Origin: DATHVR01 sp035461175
GTDB taxonomy: Bacteria; Actinomycetota; Acidimicrobiia; Spongiisociales; ZC4RG35
Length of the DNA stretch: 64,000 nucleotides
Assembly (NCBI GenBank): GCA_035461175.1
Contig: DATHVR010000073.1
Coordinates: forward strand, 1-64,000
Direction of reading: 5' to 3'
The translations under genes and the position numbers were made by a program. The notes beneath the pieces were generated by a model. It did no database searches, had not been told where the DNA came from, and was given only the letters and a program-made list of their open reading frames with translations. Shown here piece by piece: positions 33,389 to 42,101 of this stretch. Each line of letters begins with the position of its first letter. The first letter of the stretch is position 1.

Positions 33389-34588
33389 CTAGCCCGGCGG
33401 GGGGTAGCCGGGGCGGCCGGCGGCGACCCAATCGGCCAGGGCCTCGGAGGTGGCGACATCCCGACCCTGGTCCGTCGCCATGATGTAGCGATGATGGAGG
33501 AGGTCGCAGTAGGCCTGGACCGGGTCGCTGACCCCCTCGATCTCACGCAGGCGGGCGATGGTGGGCTCGAATTCCCCCGCCCGCCAGCGTACGGCGGCGA
33601 CGCTCTTCTTGGCGGGGGACTCGGCACCCCTGCGGGCCTGGAAATAGAAGAGATCGCTGAGAATCTGCCGGGCCTGATTCTCCAGAGCCTCCACCCCGGT
33701 CAGGTCGCGGAGACGCTGACGGTGGAAGGTACGTCCGCCCAGGCTCAGCTTGAAACGCAGTTCCGACCCCCCCGCCACCGGGACCAGGTCCACCTCCTCG
33801 ACATCGAATCCGAGGGCGTTGATCCGCTGGATCCGCTCGGCGATCCGGTAACGCTCACCGGCCGGGATCACCTCTTCGTGACGGAGCTCACGCCACAGGT
33901 CGTGGTAGCGCTCGGCGATCTCTTCACCCAGGGCCAGGTCGGCCTCGTCCAGGGTCTTGTTCGCCTGGGCGGCGATGTCGGCCATGCCGCCGGCGACGTT
34001 CTCGACCATGATGGCGATGTCCTCGTCCCGGCGACCGTCGGATAACCCATCGGTATGGATGGAGGCGGTCTCGGCGTCGACCATGACGGTCTTGAGGGCG
34101 TCGGCGTCCCAGCGGTAGAGGACGTTCGAGAGCGAGCAGTCGCCCCAGAAACAGTTGGTCAGGTGGAGCTGGACGAGGAGGTAGGCGAAGGCGTCCAGCA
34201 TGCGGGTCCGGTTGAGCCCGAAGCCGGGCCCGGCGAGCAGCTCGCGATAGGAGAATGAGAAGGATTCGTAGAGCGTGATCAGGGCGGCCGATTCCTCGTC
34301 GTGGCGGTCGGAGGTGCGGTCGGTGACGATCCCCACCGGGGTCACCGCCGGGGCGGCGCTGTTCTCCAGCCGGCGCAGTACCTCGTAGTCGTTGCGGGCC
34401 GCCCGCTCCGGCAGCTCCTTGATCACGTAGATGTGACCCCCGGTCTCCAGGAACCTGACCGTGTGGCGGGAGATCCCCTTGGGGAGCTCGATCAGCTGGG
34501 GGATGTCCCATCGGGTCAGCGAGCGCGACCATGGGTAGTCGAGAAAGTCGGGATGTCCGGCCCGAATGGTTATGCTCGGTGGGGGCAT
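33389..34588 (-). CDS. DUF4032 protein with kinase-like N-terminal domain
   Basis: A 399-residue cytoplasmic protein of the DUF4032 family, common in actinobacteria and of unknown role. The N-terminal 230 residues resemble a lipopolysaccharide-kinase-type fold: a lysine in YVIKELPER, LLVQLHLTNCFWGDCSLSNVLYRWD (catalytic-loop-like, with GDCSLSN) and VMVDAETASIHT (DFG-like position as VDAE). The C-terminal half (about 240-399) is the DUF4032 region, with QARQILSDLFYF and FEPTIARLREIEG. ATG 34588 is preceded by a leaderless -10. Phosphotransfer activity is an inference from motif positions. Confidence 0.85.
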   Translation of the reverse strand: MPPPSITIRAGHPDFLDYPWSRSLTRWDIPQLIELPKGISRHTVRFLETGGHIYVIKELPERAARNDYEVLRRLENSAAPAVTPVGIVTDRTSDRHDEESAALITLYESFSFSYRELLAGPGFGLNRTRMLDAFAYLLVQLHLTNCFWGDCSLSNVLYRWDADALKTVMVDAETASIHTDGLSDGRRDEDIAIMVENVAGGMADIAAQANKTLDEADLALGEEIAERYHDLWRELRHEEVIPAGERYRIAERIQRINALGFDVEEVDLVPVAGGSELRFKLSLGGRTFHRQRLRDLTGVEALENQARQILSDLFYFQARRGAESPAKKSVAAVRWRAGEFEPTIARLREIEGVSDPVQAYCDLLHHRYIMATDQGRDVATSEALADWVAAGRPGYPPPG

Positions 34589-34595
34589 GGCGGAC

Positions 34596-34601
34596 AGGCT
34601 A
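34596..34601 (-). promoter_or_regulatory. -10 box of DUF4032 gene, leaderless type
   Basis: TAGCCT on the minus strand, 7 bases before the ATG at 34588. Confidence 0.5.
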
Positions 34602-34736
34602 TTCGCCGCACCGCCTCAGGGCCCGGATCGGCTGTGCTGGGCCGTCGGACCCATGGCGGAGGGTTTTCCGGTAACACATCATGTTCCCGGGCGACTGACA
34701 CAATGTACGCCCGCCTCCCCTCCCAACAGAAGATAA

Positions 34737-35333
34737 ATGACACCGCGTAACCAGCGAGACCGAGACCTGCTGCTCCAGGCGATGGAACACATCGTCGAAG
34801 ATCTCCATGGACACGTCCACCGGGTGGCCGACCTGGCCGTGGCACTGGGACGCACTCTCGATCTAGGTGACGCCGACATCGCCCGTCTCGGGTTGGTCGG
34901 CGTCTTACACGACGTCGGCAAGGTACACGTCGACCCCACCATCCTGGCCAAGCCGGGGCCGCTCGATCCGATCGAACTCGATCACATGCGCCGGCATCCC
35001 GAGCTCGGATTCGCCATGACGGTGGACCGCTTCGACCGCCGTGTCTCCGAGGCAATTCTCTATCACCATGAACGGTATGACGGGGCGGGCTACCCCTTCG
35101 GCCTCGCCGGCGTGGAGATTCCGGTACTGGCGCGGATCGTCCTGGTGGCGGACGCATTCGACGCCATGGTCAGCCATCGTTCCTACCAGCCGGCGCTGCC
35201 CGCTGAGATGGCGGTGGAGGAGATCAACCTCTTCGCCGGATCTCAGTTCGACCCGATGGTGGTGGAGGCGTTCAACGACGTCACCCGGCGCGGCCGCCTC
35301 CCGGTCGGTCCCACCGTGGCCGCCGGTTCCTGA
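34737..35333 (+). CDS. Stand-alone HD-GYP domain phosphohydrolase
   Basis: A 198-residue protein that is essentially one HD-GYP domain, the class that degrades cyclic di-GMP or related dinucleotides. Metal ligands and signature are present: HGHVHRVADLA, LHDVGKVHVD (HD), HPELGF, and HHERYDGAGYPFGLAG, where the GYP motif reads GYP. Then RIVLVADAFDAM. No receiver or membrane domain is attached, so how it senses input is not visible. The upstream 148 bases to the DUF4032 start hold no recognisable riboswitch. It ends 3 bases from the convergent enoyl-CoA hydratase gene. Confidence 0.88.
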   Translation: MTPRNQRDRDLLLQAMEHIVEDLHGHVHRVADLAVALGRTLDLGDADIARLGLVGVLHDVGKVHVDPTILAKPGPLDPIELDHMRRHPELGFAMTVDRFDRRVSEAILYHHERYDGAGYPFGLAGVEIPVLARIVLVADAFDAMVSHRSYQPALPAEMAVEEINLFAGSQFDPMVVEAFNDVTRRGRLPVGPTVAAGS

Positions 35334-35336
35334 ACC

Positions 35337-36146
35337 TCAGGACTTCCACCGCTCCAGGTAGTTCGCCACCGCCCGGTCATGCTCGGGATCGGCGTGGCTG
35401 AGCGCCTGCAGAGCCGCCGAGAACTCGAGGAACCCGTCGAGATCCATGCTGCGGGAGTGGCGCAGCAGGCGCTTGGTGTAGCGGACGGAATGGAGGGGCT
35501 TGGAGGCGATCTCTCCCGCCAGGCTGGCGGCCTCATCCAGTAACCGGTCGGCCTCGACCACCCGCAGGAGGATGTCGAGAGTAACCGCCTCTTCAGCCGA
35601 CACCCGACGTGCCGTGAGAGCGATTTCGGTGGCTGCCTGCCATCCCACCACGCGGGGGAGAAGCCACGCCCCGCCGTCGCCGGGAATGATCCCCAGATCG
35701 ACGAAAGTATGGGCGAACCAGGCCTCCGGAGATCCCAGCCGCAGGTCGCATCCCAACACCAGGTCGAAGCCGGCGCCCACGGCCGGGCCGTTGACGGCGG
35801 CGATCGTCACTGCCTCGGTGTGGGCCACCGCCCGGGTGAGACGCTGGATGGTGGATCGGTAGTTCTCAGCCACCTCTCCCACCGTTCCCGAGAACATGCC
35901 GGTGCCGGCCGCCATGTCCTTGACGTTGCCGCCTGCCGAGAAGGCGCTCCCCGCTCCTGTGACCACCAGGACCGGGGCGGGCGGACGGTCGAAGACGTCG
36001 ACGATCTCCCCCAGCATCTCCGGGTCCGTCAGGGCGTTGCGTACCTCGGGACGGTTGAGAGTGAGAACCGCAAACCCTTCCTGGACATCCAGACTGGTGT
36101 GGCTGCGGTCTCGCTCCGAACCGGTGTCACCCTCGGCCGGAGTCAC
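35337..36146 (-). CDS. Enoyl-CoA hydratase/isomerase family protein
   Basis: Crotonase-fold enzyme of 269 residues. The oxyanion-hole segments are GAGSAFSAGGNVKDM and AVNGPAVGAGFDLVLGCD. Both positions that carry catalytic Glu in classical hydratases read Asp here (GAGFDL and TFVDLGIIPG), so the reaction may differ from simple enoyl-CoA hydration. GTG 36146 overlaps the btpA-like stop as GTGA, making it the last gene of a three-gene operon. Substrate unknown. Confidence 0.85.
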   Translation of the reverse strand: MTPAEGDTGSERDRSHTSLDVQEGFAVLTLNRPEVRNALTDPEMLGEIVDVFDRPPAPVLVVTGAGSAFSAGGNVKDMAAGTGMFSGTVGEVAENYRSTIQRLTRAVAHTEAVTIAAVNGPAVGAGFDLVLGCDLRLGSPEAWFAHTFVDLGIIPGDGGAWLLPRVVGWQAATEIALTARRVSAEEAVTLDILLRVVEADRLLDEAASLAGEIASKPLHSVRYTKRLLRHSRSMDLDGFLEFSAALQALSHADPEHDRAVANYLERWKS

Positions 36147-36940
36147 GCCAATCCCGCCCGGGTGGCAGCCGAGAGGAAGGCCTCGATCCGGGCGGGGTCG
36201 AGGGGGGCGCCCGGCCTTCCGCCTTCCTCCAGACTGGTGCCGACCACGACGTGATCGGCCACCTCGGCCAGCCGCCCGAGATTGTCGGGCGTTGCGCCCG
36301 ATCCCACCACCAGCGGGGCCTCGGGCACTGCCGACCGGATTCTGGCGAAGCGCTCCAGGTCGGGGGCATGGCCGGTCCCGGTGCCGGAAACGATCAGGGC
36401 GTGGGCCCCACCCCGCTCCCAGGTATCGACGGCGCTCTGTTCCAGGGTCAGCCCCGGGGGTGGGGAGGCATGTTTGACGAAGATGTCGGCCCAGATCCCC
36501 ACTTCCGGGGCGAGACGGACCCGCTCTCGCGCCACCTCGGCCGCCTGTCCGACGATCGGACCCTGATCGGTGTACATCGAGCCGGTGAGCACGTTGACGC
36601 GGATGAAGGAGGCGCCGGTGGCCGCTGCCACCGCCACGGCCGAGAGGGCATCGTTTCTGAGCACGTTCACACCCACCCGGGCGCCGACATCGGATCGAAT
36701 TGCGCTGACGCACGCCGTCATCGCCGCCACCGTGACGGCGGGGACGGTCCCGGCGTGGAAGGGGACATCGCCGAAGTTCTCGATCATCAGTGCCCCGAAC
36801 CCGGCCTGTTCGAGTGTCTGGGCCCGATCGACGGCATCTTCCACCACCTGCTGCATCGATGCGGCGTAAGCGGGGGATCCGGGAAGAGGCTGGAGGTGGA
36901 CCATCCCCACCAGGGCGGGGAGGTCGGCGACTTTCGCCAC
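36143..36940 (-). CDS. BtpA family TIM-barrel protein
   Basis: A 265-residue BtpA/SgcQ-type protein: begins LPALVGMVHLQPLPGSPAY, then AGFGALMIENFGDVPF, VGVNVLRNDALSAVAVAAATGASFIRVN and the C-terminal phosphate-type loop VVVGTSLEEGG. In cyanobacteria BtpA affects photosystem I, but the fold is spread widely and its enzymatic role is unknown. GTG 36940 starts 4 bases after the preceding stop and the end overlaps the enoyl-CoA hydratase start, so it is the middle gene of an operon. Confidence 0.88.
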   Translation of the reverse strand: MAKVADLPALVGMVHLQPLPGSPAYAASMQQVVEDAVDRAQTLEQAGFGALMIENFGDVPFHAGTVPAVTVAAMTACVSAIRSDVGARVGVNVLRNDALSAVAVAAATGASFIRVNVLTGSMYTDQGPIVGQAAEVARERVRLAPEVGIWADIFVKHASPPPGLTLEQSAVDTWERGGAHALIVSGTGTGHAPDLERFARIRSAVPEAPLVVGSGATPDNLGRLAEVADHVVVGTSLEEGGRPGAPLDPARIEAFLSAATRAGLA

Positions 36941-36944
36941 CGGT

Positions 36945-37676
36945 CTAGAGAAAGGCCTGGGCGACCTCGACCGCCTTCTGGGCGGTCTCTCCGGTCACTT
37001 TGAGTCGCACATCCTTGGGCTTGATGCGGCGCACCACCACCCGGGCCCAGTCCGAGGCCGAGCCCTTGATGAGGTCGTCGGTGTCTTCGGGGCCGTAGAC
37101 CCACTTGGCGTATCCGGGTCCGATCACTTCTACACGGACGGGCGAGTAGTCGAGCCCGGCCGCCTTGAAGGCGTAGGGGAGTGTCTTCCACCCCAGCCAG
37201 CAGATGTGGCGGATGCGGGTCGTATCCTCGACTTCGATCTCCAGGGCGCGGTAGATATCCAGACCGTGGGCCCATGTCTCCATCAGGCGGAAGGTGGCGA
37301 AGGTGCGGGCGCTCATCGACCCTTCGATCCACTCCACCCGGTCGTGCTCGGTCATGTGGGACAGCGGCTCGACCACCTTGGCCCGGCCGCCGCGCCACCA
37401 TTCGATGACATCCTGGGGACGCATCGCCCGGCCGCGCTGGATGGCCCGCTGCCGGAGGACGTCGAGATCACTCGCCTTCTGCCACTCCTTTACCTTGTCG
37501 CCACCGAGAAGGGTGTCGGCGGCCAGGTCGGCGAAATCCGCCAGGTGGCTGATGGTGTCGCGCACCGTCCACGGCTTGGACGGAGTGACCCGGTCCCAGT
37601 TCTTGATCGGAATCCGCTGGAGCGATTGATCGAGGAACTGCTGTTCTGCTACCAGGTCTGAAAGGATCTCACGCAC
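36945..37676 (-). CDS. DinB-like metal-binding protein (TIGR03084 type)
   Basis: A 243-residue protein with the four-helix DinB/mycothiol-dependent maleylpyruvate isomerase fold. Likely metal ligands: His in TVRDTISHLADF (about residue 43) and His in METWAHGLDI (about 139), with an acidic residue in between. C-terminal SCP-like segment from about 170 (YSPVRVEVIGPGYAKWVYGPED and KPKDVRLKVTGETAQKAVEVAQAFL). First gene of the operon with btpA and the enoyl-CoA hydratase gene. GTG 37676 is preceded by TAAACT at 6 bases. Thiol-transfer role is possible but unproven. Confidence 0.8.
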   Translation of the reverse strand: MREILSDLVAEQQFLDQSLQRIPIKNWDRVTPSKPWTVRDTISHLADFADLAADTLLGGDKVKEWQKASDLDVLRQRAIQRGRAMRPQDVIEWWRGGRAKVVEPLSHMTEHDRVEWIEGSMSARTFATFRLMETWAHGLDIYRALEIEVEDTTRIRHICWLGWKTLPYAFKAAGLDYSPVRVEVIGPGYAKWVYGPEDTDDLIKGSASDWARVVVRRIKPKDVRLKVTGETAQKAVEVAQAFL

Positions 37677-37682
37677 CCACCC

Positions 37683-37688
37683 AGTTTA
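37683..37688 (-). promoter_or_regulatory. -10 box of DinB-like/BtpA/ECH operon
   Basis: TAAACT on the minus strand, 6 bases before GTG 37676. Confidence 0.45.
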
Positions 37689-37723
37689 GTACTTCGACCC
37701 AAGCAAGGCATCAGGCCGCCCTC

Positions 37724-38809
37724 TCACCAGGGTCGTTCAGCCTGTTCCTCGGTCATCGGCGACGGGGGATGGACGGTGGTAGGAGTAACGACGAGATCGT
37801 TGAGCGTGTTGATCAAACGACGAAGACGCCCGAAGCTGCGCCGGTCGAACCGGAAGGCGAGACGATCCAGGTCCAGGTGGTCGAAGTCGGCTACCTCGGC
37901 ATCGGTGGGCGGGATCACGCGCATCTCACCCTCTTCGACGATGTCGGAGTACTCGGCGTTGAGCTCCTTGAGCGTCCCGGCGTCGGGGGCCTGGGTGAGA
38001 CGCAGGACCAGCACGCCGTCCACGTAGCGCTGGGAGTGGTAATTGGCGTAGAAGTGGCACAGCTCGTCGGCCGCCGCCCGGGGATCCGAGTGGACGTTGA
38101 ACAGGCTGGTGTCGGTGGGGGAGATGTAGCCGCCGTTGACGAGCACCTCTTCCAGGAAGGGCAGTATCGAACTCCAGTAGTGGCTGTCCTCGGATTCCAT
38201 CAACACCACCGGATGCAGGTCGGACTTCCCGGTCTGCACCAGGGTGAGCAACTCGAACGTCTCGTCCAGGGTCCCGAATCCGCCCGGAAAGATGGCGAAG
38301 GCATGGGACTCCTTCACGAATCCGAGCTTGCGGGTGAAGAAGTACTTGAAGTTGACCGTGCGCTGGGGAGTGACGTAGGAGTTGGCGATGGACTCGAAGG
38401 GAAGCCGGATGTTGACGGCATAGGAATGGTCGAGACCCGCTCCCTTGTTGCCCGCCTCCATGATCCCGGGGCCACCGCCGGTGATGACCCCCCATTCCCG
38501 TTTCACCATCTCCTCGGCGAGGGCGCCGGCGAGTTCGTAGTCGGGGTGCCCCTCGGCAGTTCGGGCGGAGCCGAAGATGGTGACCTTGGGCTCCTCGTGG
38601 CGCGAGAAGACCAGCATCGAGTAGCGCATCTCCTTCAAGGCGGTGTTGATCAACCGCAGGTCACCGCGGCTGGGGCTGTCGCGATGGAGTTTGAGTGCGG
38701 TGGTGACGATCTCGACCACCAGATCGGCGTTGTCGTTTTCCGAGGCATCGGCAACGAGGCGGCGGATGCGTTCGTCCAGGTCCGCGTCACCGAGTTCGTA
38801 GGAGCGCAT
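37724..38809 (-). CDS. LOG family nucleotide phosphoribohydrolase-like protein
   Basis: A 361-residue protein of the LOG family (often called lysine decarboxylase-like, wrongly). It has GSARTAEGHPDY, GVITGGGPGIMEAGNKGA and the signature PGGFGTLDE with catalytic Arg-Glu expected in and before it. Known members split AMP or cytokinin ribotides into base and ribose 5-phosphate. It is much longer than plant-type LOGs (about 200), with helical extensions at both ends, like the large bacterial subgroup. Leaderless ATG 38809. Confidence 0.85.
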   Translation of the reverse strand: MRSYELGDADLDERIRRLVADASENDNADLVVEIVTTALKLHRDSPSRGDLRLINTALKEMRYSMLVFSRHEEPKVTIFGSARTAEGHPDYELAGALAEEMVKREWGVITGGGPGIMEAGNKGAGLDHSYAVNIRLPFESIANSYVTPQRTVNFKYFFTRKLGFVKESHAFAIFPGGFGTLDETFELLTLVQTGKSDLHPVVLMESEDSHYWSSILPFLEEVLVNGGYISPTDTSLFNVHSDPRAAADELCHFYANYHSQRYVDGVLVLRLTQAPDAGTLKELNAEYSDIVEEGEMRVIPPTDAEVADFDHLDLDRLAFRFDRRSFGRLRRLINTLNDLVVTPTTVHPPSPMTEEQAERPW

Positions 38810-38815
38810 GCGACA

Positions 38816-38821
38816 AACTTA
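38816..38821 (-). promoter_or_regulatory. -10 box of LOG gene, leaderless type
   Basis: TAAGTT on the minus strand, 6 bases before ATG 38809. Confidence 0.45.
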
Positions 38822-38847
38822 GGGGGCCGGAGCCCAGGATCGAACTC

Positions 38848-39837
38848 TCATCCCTTACCGAACGGCGTCTTGGAGGGACCCTTGCGCACCACGGCGTTCC
38901 ACACCGTCTCGTAGTGGTCGCGGTCGTAGCGGTCGACGTGGGGGAGCACGAACTCTTCCCATGCCGCCCGCAACGGATCGTCATCGCCGGCATGGACACG
39001 AAGTCCGGTGGGAAGTCGGTCGAGCAATGTCCGTAGCGAGAGCGGCGTCTCGACCCGGGTGCCGGCGTCGGACGACTCGAAGGAGGCATTCACCTCCACG
39101 GCCAGGCGGGAGATCGCCTCGGCGTATTCGGGGGCGAGGGGCGGATACCGAACATCGAGCATCTGGCGGACCTGCTCCTCGGATGGGAAAGCCTTCTCCC
39201 AGATCACCCACCGGTCGGCGAAGGCCTTGTTGAGGGTCTGGGTGCCGGCGTAGTCGCGGAGGTCGGTCGGGTTCATCGTCCCGAAGATGCGTACGTCGTC
39301 ACGTAGCCGGACCGTCTCTCCGGTGGGGAGGTCGAGAGCGGCGTAACGATCGAGCAGGCCGTGCAGGGCGAACAGGGTCTCGGCCCCGGCCGCGTTCAGC
39401 TCGGAGAGATTGATCAGGGCCGGGCCGCGTAGGGCGCGGGTTATCTCGCCATCCTCCCAGCGCGATTCGGTGCCGCCTTTCCCGTCGCCTTGCAACTGGG
39501 TGGATCCGATCAGGGTCACATCCCGCACCTCACCCGTGAGCGGGATGCGGTAGTAGGGGAGGCCCATGAGGGCGGCGAATTGCTCGATGTCGTGGTCCTT
39601 GCCCGTTCCCATGTGACCGCGAACGGCGAGATGCAGCGGGACGAAGCCGTCGAGTTCCTCCCGCCGTACCGCCTCCACCTGAGCGAACCGATACAGCATG
39701 CCCAGGTCGACGTAGTGCGGATCGGGAACGGGGATCTTGCCGGCCCGCTGGGGGTCGTCGGGAAGACCGAATCGGTCCAACTCGATCGGGCGGCCCGCTC
39801 CGGAGGGATCCTCGAACGTGACTTTCTCGGCTCCCAT
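38848..39837 (-). CDS. CobS-like AAA+ protein with altered Walker motifs
   Basis: A 329-residue AAA+ protein close to the cobaltochelatase CobS/MoxR branch: the region around GHMGTGKDHDIEQFAALMGLP lines up with the CobS P-loop GHHGTGKSTHIEQ. Here Lys80 is kept, but the Mg-binding Ser/Thr is Asp81, and the Walker B region reads ALINLSELN (Ser145-Glu146) in place of DE. Sensor 1 is present (FGTMNPTD). ATP binding may persist with unusual hydrolysis. Start ATG 39837 has AAAGGAGG 7 bases upstream and shares one base with the VWA gene stop (TGATG), so both proteins are made together. No cobN is near. Confidence 0.82.
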   Translation of the reverse strand: MGAEKVTFEDPSGAGRPIELDRFGLPDDPQRAGKIPVPDPHYVDLGMLYRFAQVEAVRREELDGFVPLHLAVRGHMGTGKDHDIEQFAALMGLPYYRIPLTGEVRDVTLIGSTQLQGDGKGGTESRWEDGEITRALRGPALINLSELNAAGAETLFALHGLLDRYAALDLPTGETVRLRDDVRIFGTMNPTDLRDYAGTQTLNKAFADRWVIWEKAFPSEEQVRQMLDVRYPPLAPEYAEAISRLAVEVNASFESSDAGTRVETPLSLRTLLDRLPTGLRVHAGDDDPLRAAWEEFVLPHVDRYDRDHYETVWNAVVRKGPSKTPFGKG

Positions 39838-41960
39838 CAGGAAGCCTCCTTTCTCATTGCAGACGATCTCATCCACCAGGTATCCATTCCCTGCAGAGCC
39901 AGGCTGCGGCGGAGGGCGGCCCGGGTGCCTTCGACCATGGCACTCGTGAGCTGGTCGGGTGCCTCGACGACCTCGGCCCGGTGGTAGGCGTTCTCGACCG
40001 TGTCATCGCCGATCCCGATCCCCAATACCGTGGTTCCGGTGGCCTCGACCGAGGTCACGGCCGATCGCAGAGCCTCCACCGAACCCCGGGTCATCCCGTC
40101 GGCGAGAACGATGAGCACCCTGACCTGGGCCCCGAGCCTGCCCATTCGCTCGGCGGCGTGGATGACGTTGTACTCGTCGATGTTGGCGGCCTTCTCGAAC
40201 ATCGACACCGGCGGAGCCTGACGGGGATCGCGCCGGGCAGCCGCCGAGGCCTGGCGAGGCTCGTTGGCCGTCCAGAACAGGCCGGCGAGGACGTCCTCGG
40301 CATCTCGCCACCGTCGGTTGAAGGGCTTGACCAGGTAGTGGTTGGCAGTGGAGGTGAGCCGGTCGGCGGCGGCTCCCTGGGTCCGGCGGAGTCCGGCGGT
40401 GGCGGCGGAACGACCCCGGCTGTAGCTCCATTCCGTGTCGGCTGCCCGGGCGGCGAAGCCGCGATTGAACAGGGCGACCTCGAAATCGATCTGCAACTCG
40501 TCGGCCAGATGGGCCAGGGTCCAGGCTCCGAGGAGGGCGGCCGACATCCCCCACGGCTTGGACACGGGGGTCCCGGTGCGCCTTCCACCGTCGGGACGGG
40601 ACATCAACATCGAGGCGGAGGCATCGACGAGCAGGCTCACGGCGTAGGTCCGGCGTGATCGGGCCGCCCGCCGCTCGTACAGCCTCTGATACAGCCCGGC
40701 GCCGATGAAGAGCGCGGCATGGGGGGAGACGTCGCCCTGGTCGTATCCCGAGCGCAGCCCGCGCCGCTGGTTGGCTGCGAAGAGAGGAAACAACTCGCCC
40801 GAGACATGACGCTGGGCGACCCCCCACGCCGCCGCCGTTTCCATCAGCGATCTCCGGCCGTCGGCGGCGAAGAGGGTGAAGGCACCGGGGATGGGCCCGA
40901 CGACCAGGGGAGCCGACTGCCCGTTGGGCAGGAACACCCTCGGTGCCTGGCTGACGCGGAGCAACTGGTCGGTCGACTCGTCGTCGGCCATCTCCGATGC
41001 GCCGCGGCGATCGGACGGGCCCGAGCGAGCCTGGGCCGCCCGCCGGGTGTCCTGATACGAGTCGGCATCCTGCAGGATCGGCGTCATCATCCGCACGGAG
41101 TCGACCCCCGCCGCCGCCTGGTCGGCGTCGTTCTGTTCAGCCATCCGGCGCTGACTCGGGGTGGCCGTCTCGGGAAGCTGGGTGAGGAGCCCGTTGGCCC
41201 GGGCGATGGCCTCCAGTTTGAGTGCGATTCTGCCTACCTCCCAGGGGTCGGCCGCTTCCTCCACGTCCTCGAGCAATCCGCTGGCGTCATCGAGGGCGAC
41301 GGCGGCCCGCGCCTCGAATCGTTTCTCCAGGACCGAGCGGTCGACGTAGTCGCCCACCAGCATGAAACAGCCGAGCAGGAACTGGGCCAGGGCTCCCGAC
41401 CGGCCTACGGCGGCGCTGAAGCCGGCCCGATACAGGTCGGTCAGCACGGAGCGGGCGCCGGGGTAGGCCGACAGACCACGGATCTCCTGACGGGCGTCTT
41501 CCAGGGCGAAGAAGAACGCTTCCGTGACCGGACCTCCGGCGTTTTCCAGCGCCGAGAGCAGGTCCACCTCTCCCTCGGCGGCCGGGGCGTCGACGTTGAG
41601 GCGCGGCCAGTCAGAGGGAACCGCCCGGCGCTCGTCCAGGTCGGTGGCCACCAGATGGACCACTTCGTGGAGCGCCGAGGCGAGGGCGACCTCGTCGGGA
41701 GTGACGGGGGCATTGCGGTTGTATGCCGCCTGAAAGACGCGGGGGTCACACACGATCTCGCTGTCGGAGGAGGCCGCCTCGGCGCCGAGGCGTACCCGGA
41801 GCTCGTCGTTACCGGACAGCGTGCGGGCAAACCTGGTGATGGCGGGGGCAACCCGCTGGTACCTGGCGACGACCGCCTCCACCACCCGGTCCTCGGGCTG
41901 GAGCAGATCCTGGAGCATGGTCTCGTTGCGGGCGCGCATCAGCCGACCATCTTCCCACAC
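39837..41960 (-). CDS. CobT-like VWA protein with HEXXH motif
   Basis: A 707-residue cytoplasmic protein. N-terminal helical part with HEVVH (residues 98-102), a zinc-type motif, and FALEDARQEIRG, which resembles the EQARVEA stretch of CobT. The C-terminal VWA domain has an intact MIDAS, DASAS (446-450), then the Thr/Asp positions in DELQIDFEVALFN and VLADGMTRGS. It pairs with the CobS-like gene by a TGATG overlap, as in AAA+/VWA chaperone or chelatase pairs (CobS-CobT, RavA-ViaA). Start GTG 41960 or ATG 41939; no clear promoter was seen. Metal insertion is a hypothesis. Confidence 0.8.
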   Translation of the reverse strand: MWEDGRLMRARNETMLQDLLQPEDRVVEAVVARYQRVAPAITRFARTLSGNDELRVRLGAEAASSDSEIVCDPRVFQAAYNRNAPVTPDEVALASALHEVVHLVATDLDERRAVPSDWPRLNVDAPAAEGEVDLLSALENAGGPVTEAFFFALEDARQEIRGLSAYPGARSVLTDLYRAGFSAAVGRSGALAQFLLGCFMLVGDYVDRSVLEKRFEARAAVALDDASGLLEDVEEAADPWEVGRIALKLEAIARANGLLTQLPETATPSQRRMAEQNDADQAAAGVDSVRMMTPILQDADSYQDTRRAAQARSGPSDRRGASEMADDESTDQLLRVSQAPRVFLPNGQSAPLVVGPIPGAFTLFAADGRRSLMETAAAWGVAQRHVSGELFPLFAANQRRGLRSGYDQGDVSPHAALFIGAGLYQRLYERRAARSRRTYAVSLLVDASASMLMSRPDGGRRTGTPVSKPWGMSAALLGAWTLAHLADELQIDFEVALFNRGFAARAADTEWSYSRGRSAATAGLRRTQGAAADRLTSTANHYLVKPFNRRWRDAEDVLAGLFWTANEPRQASAAARRDPRQAPPVSMFEKAANIDEYNVIHAAERMGRLGAQVRVLIVLADGMTRGSVEALRSAVTSVEATGTTVLGIGIGDDTVENAYHRAEVVEAPDQLTSAMVEGTRAALRRSLALQGMDTWWMRSSAMRKEAS

Positions 41961-41981
41961 GTGTCAATCTGGTTCCTCCAA

Positions 41982-41997
41982 GGGGGGACGACCCCCC
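41982..41997. other. G6-C6 hairpin upstream of the VWA gene
   Basis: GGGGGG and CCCCCC around ACGA, 22 bases upstream of the VWA start codon. It could fold in the leader of that gene. Confidence 0.35.
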
Positions 41998-42101
41998 TGT
42001 AACCCCCCACAGCTCCGCGAGGCGCCCTTCCAGACAGCGGGGCTATCCGCCCGACGCCTCACCCTCACGGTTGTCTCCCGCCGGAGATCGTCGAAAGCTT
42101 T

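Noticed and set aside
37724..38809. Lysine decarboxylase
   Set aside because: The GGGPGIMEA and PGGFGTLDE motifs define the LOG family; no pyridoxal-phosphate lysine is present.
38848..41960. Cobaltochelatase CobS-CobT proper
   Set aside because: Walker residues differ and neither cobN nor any other cobalamin gene is present, so only likeness is claimed.
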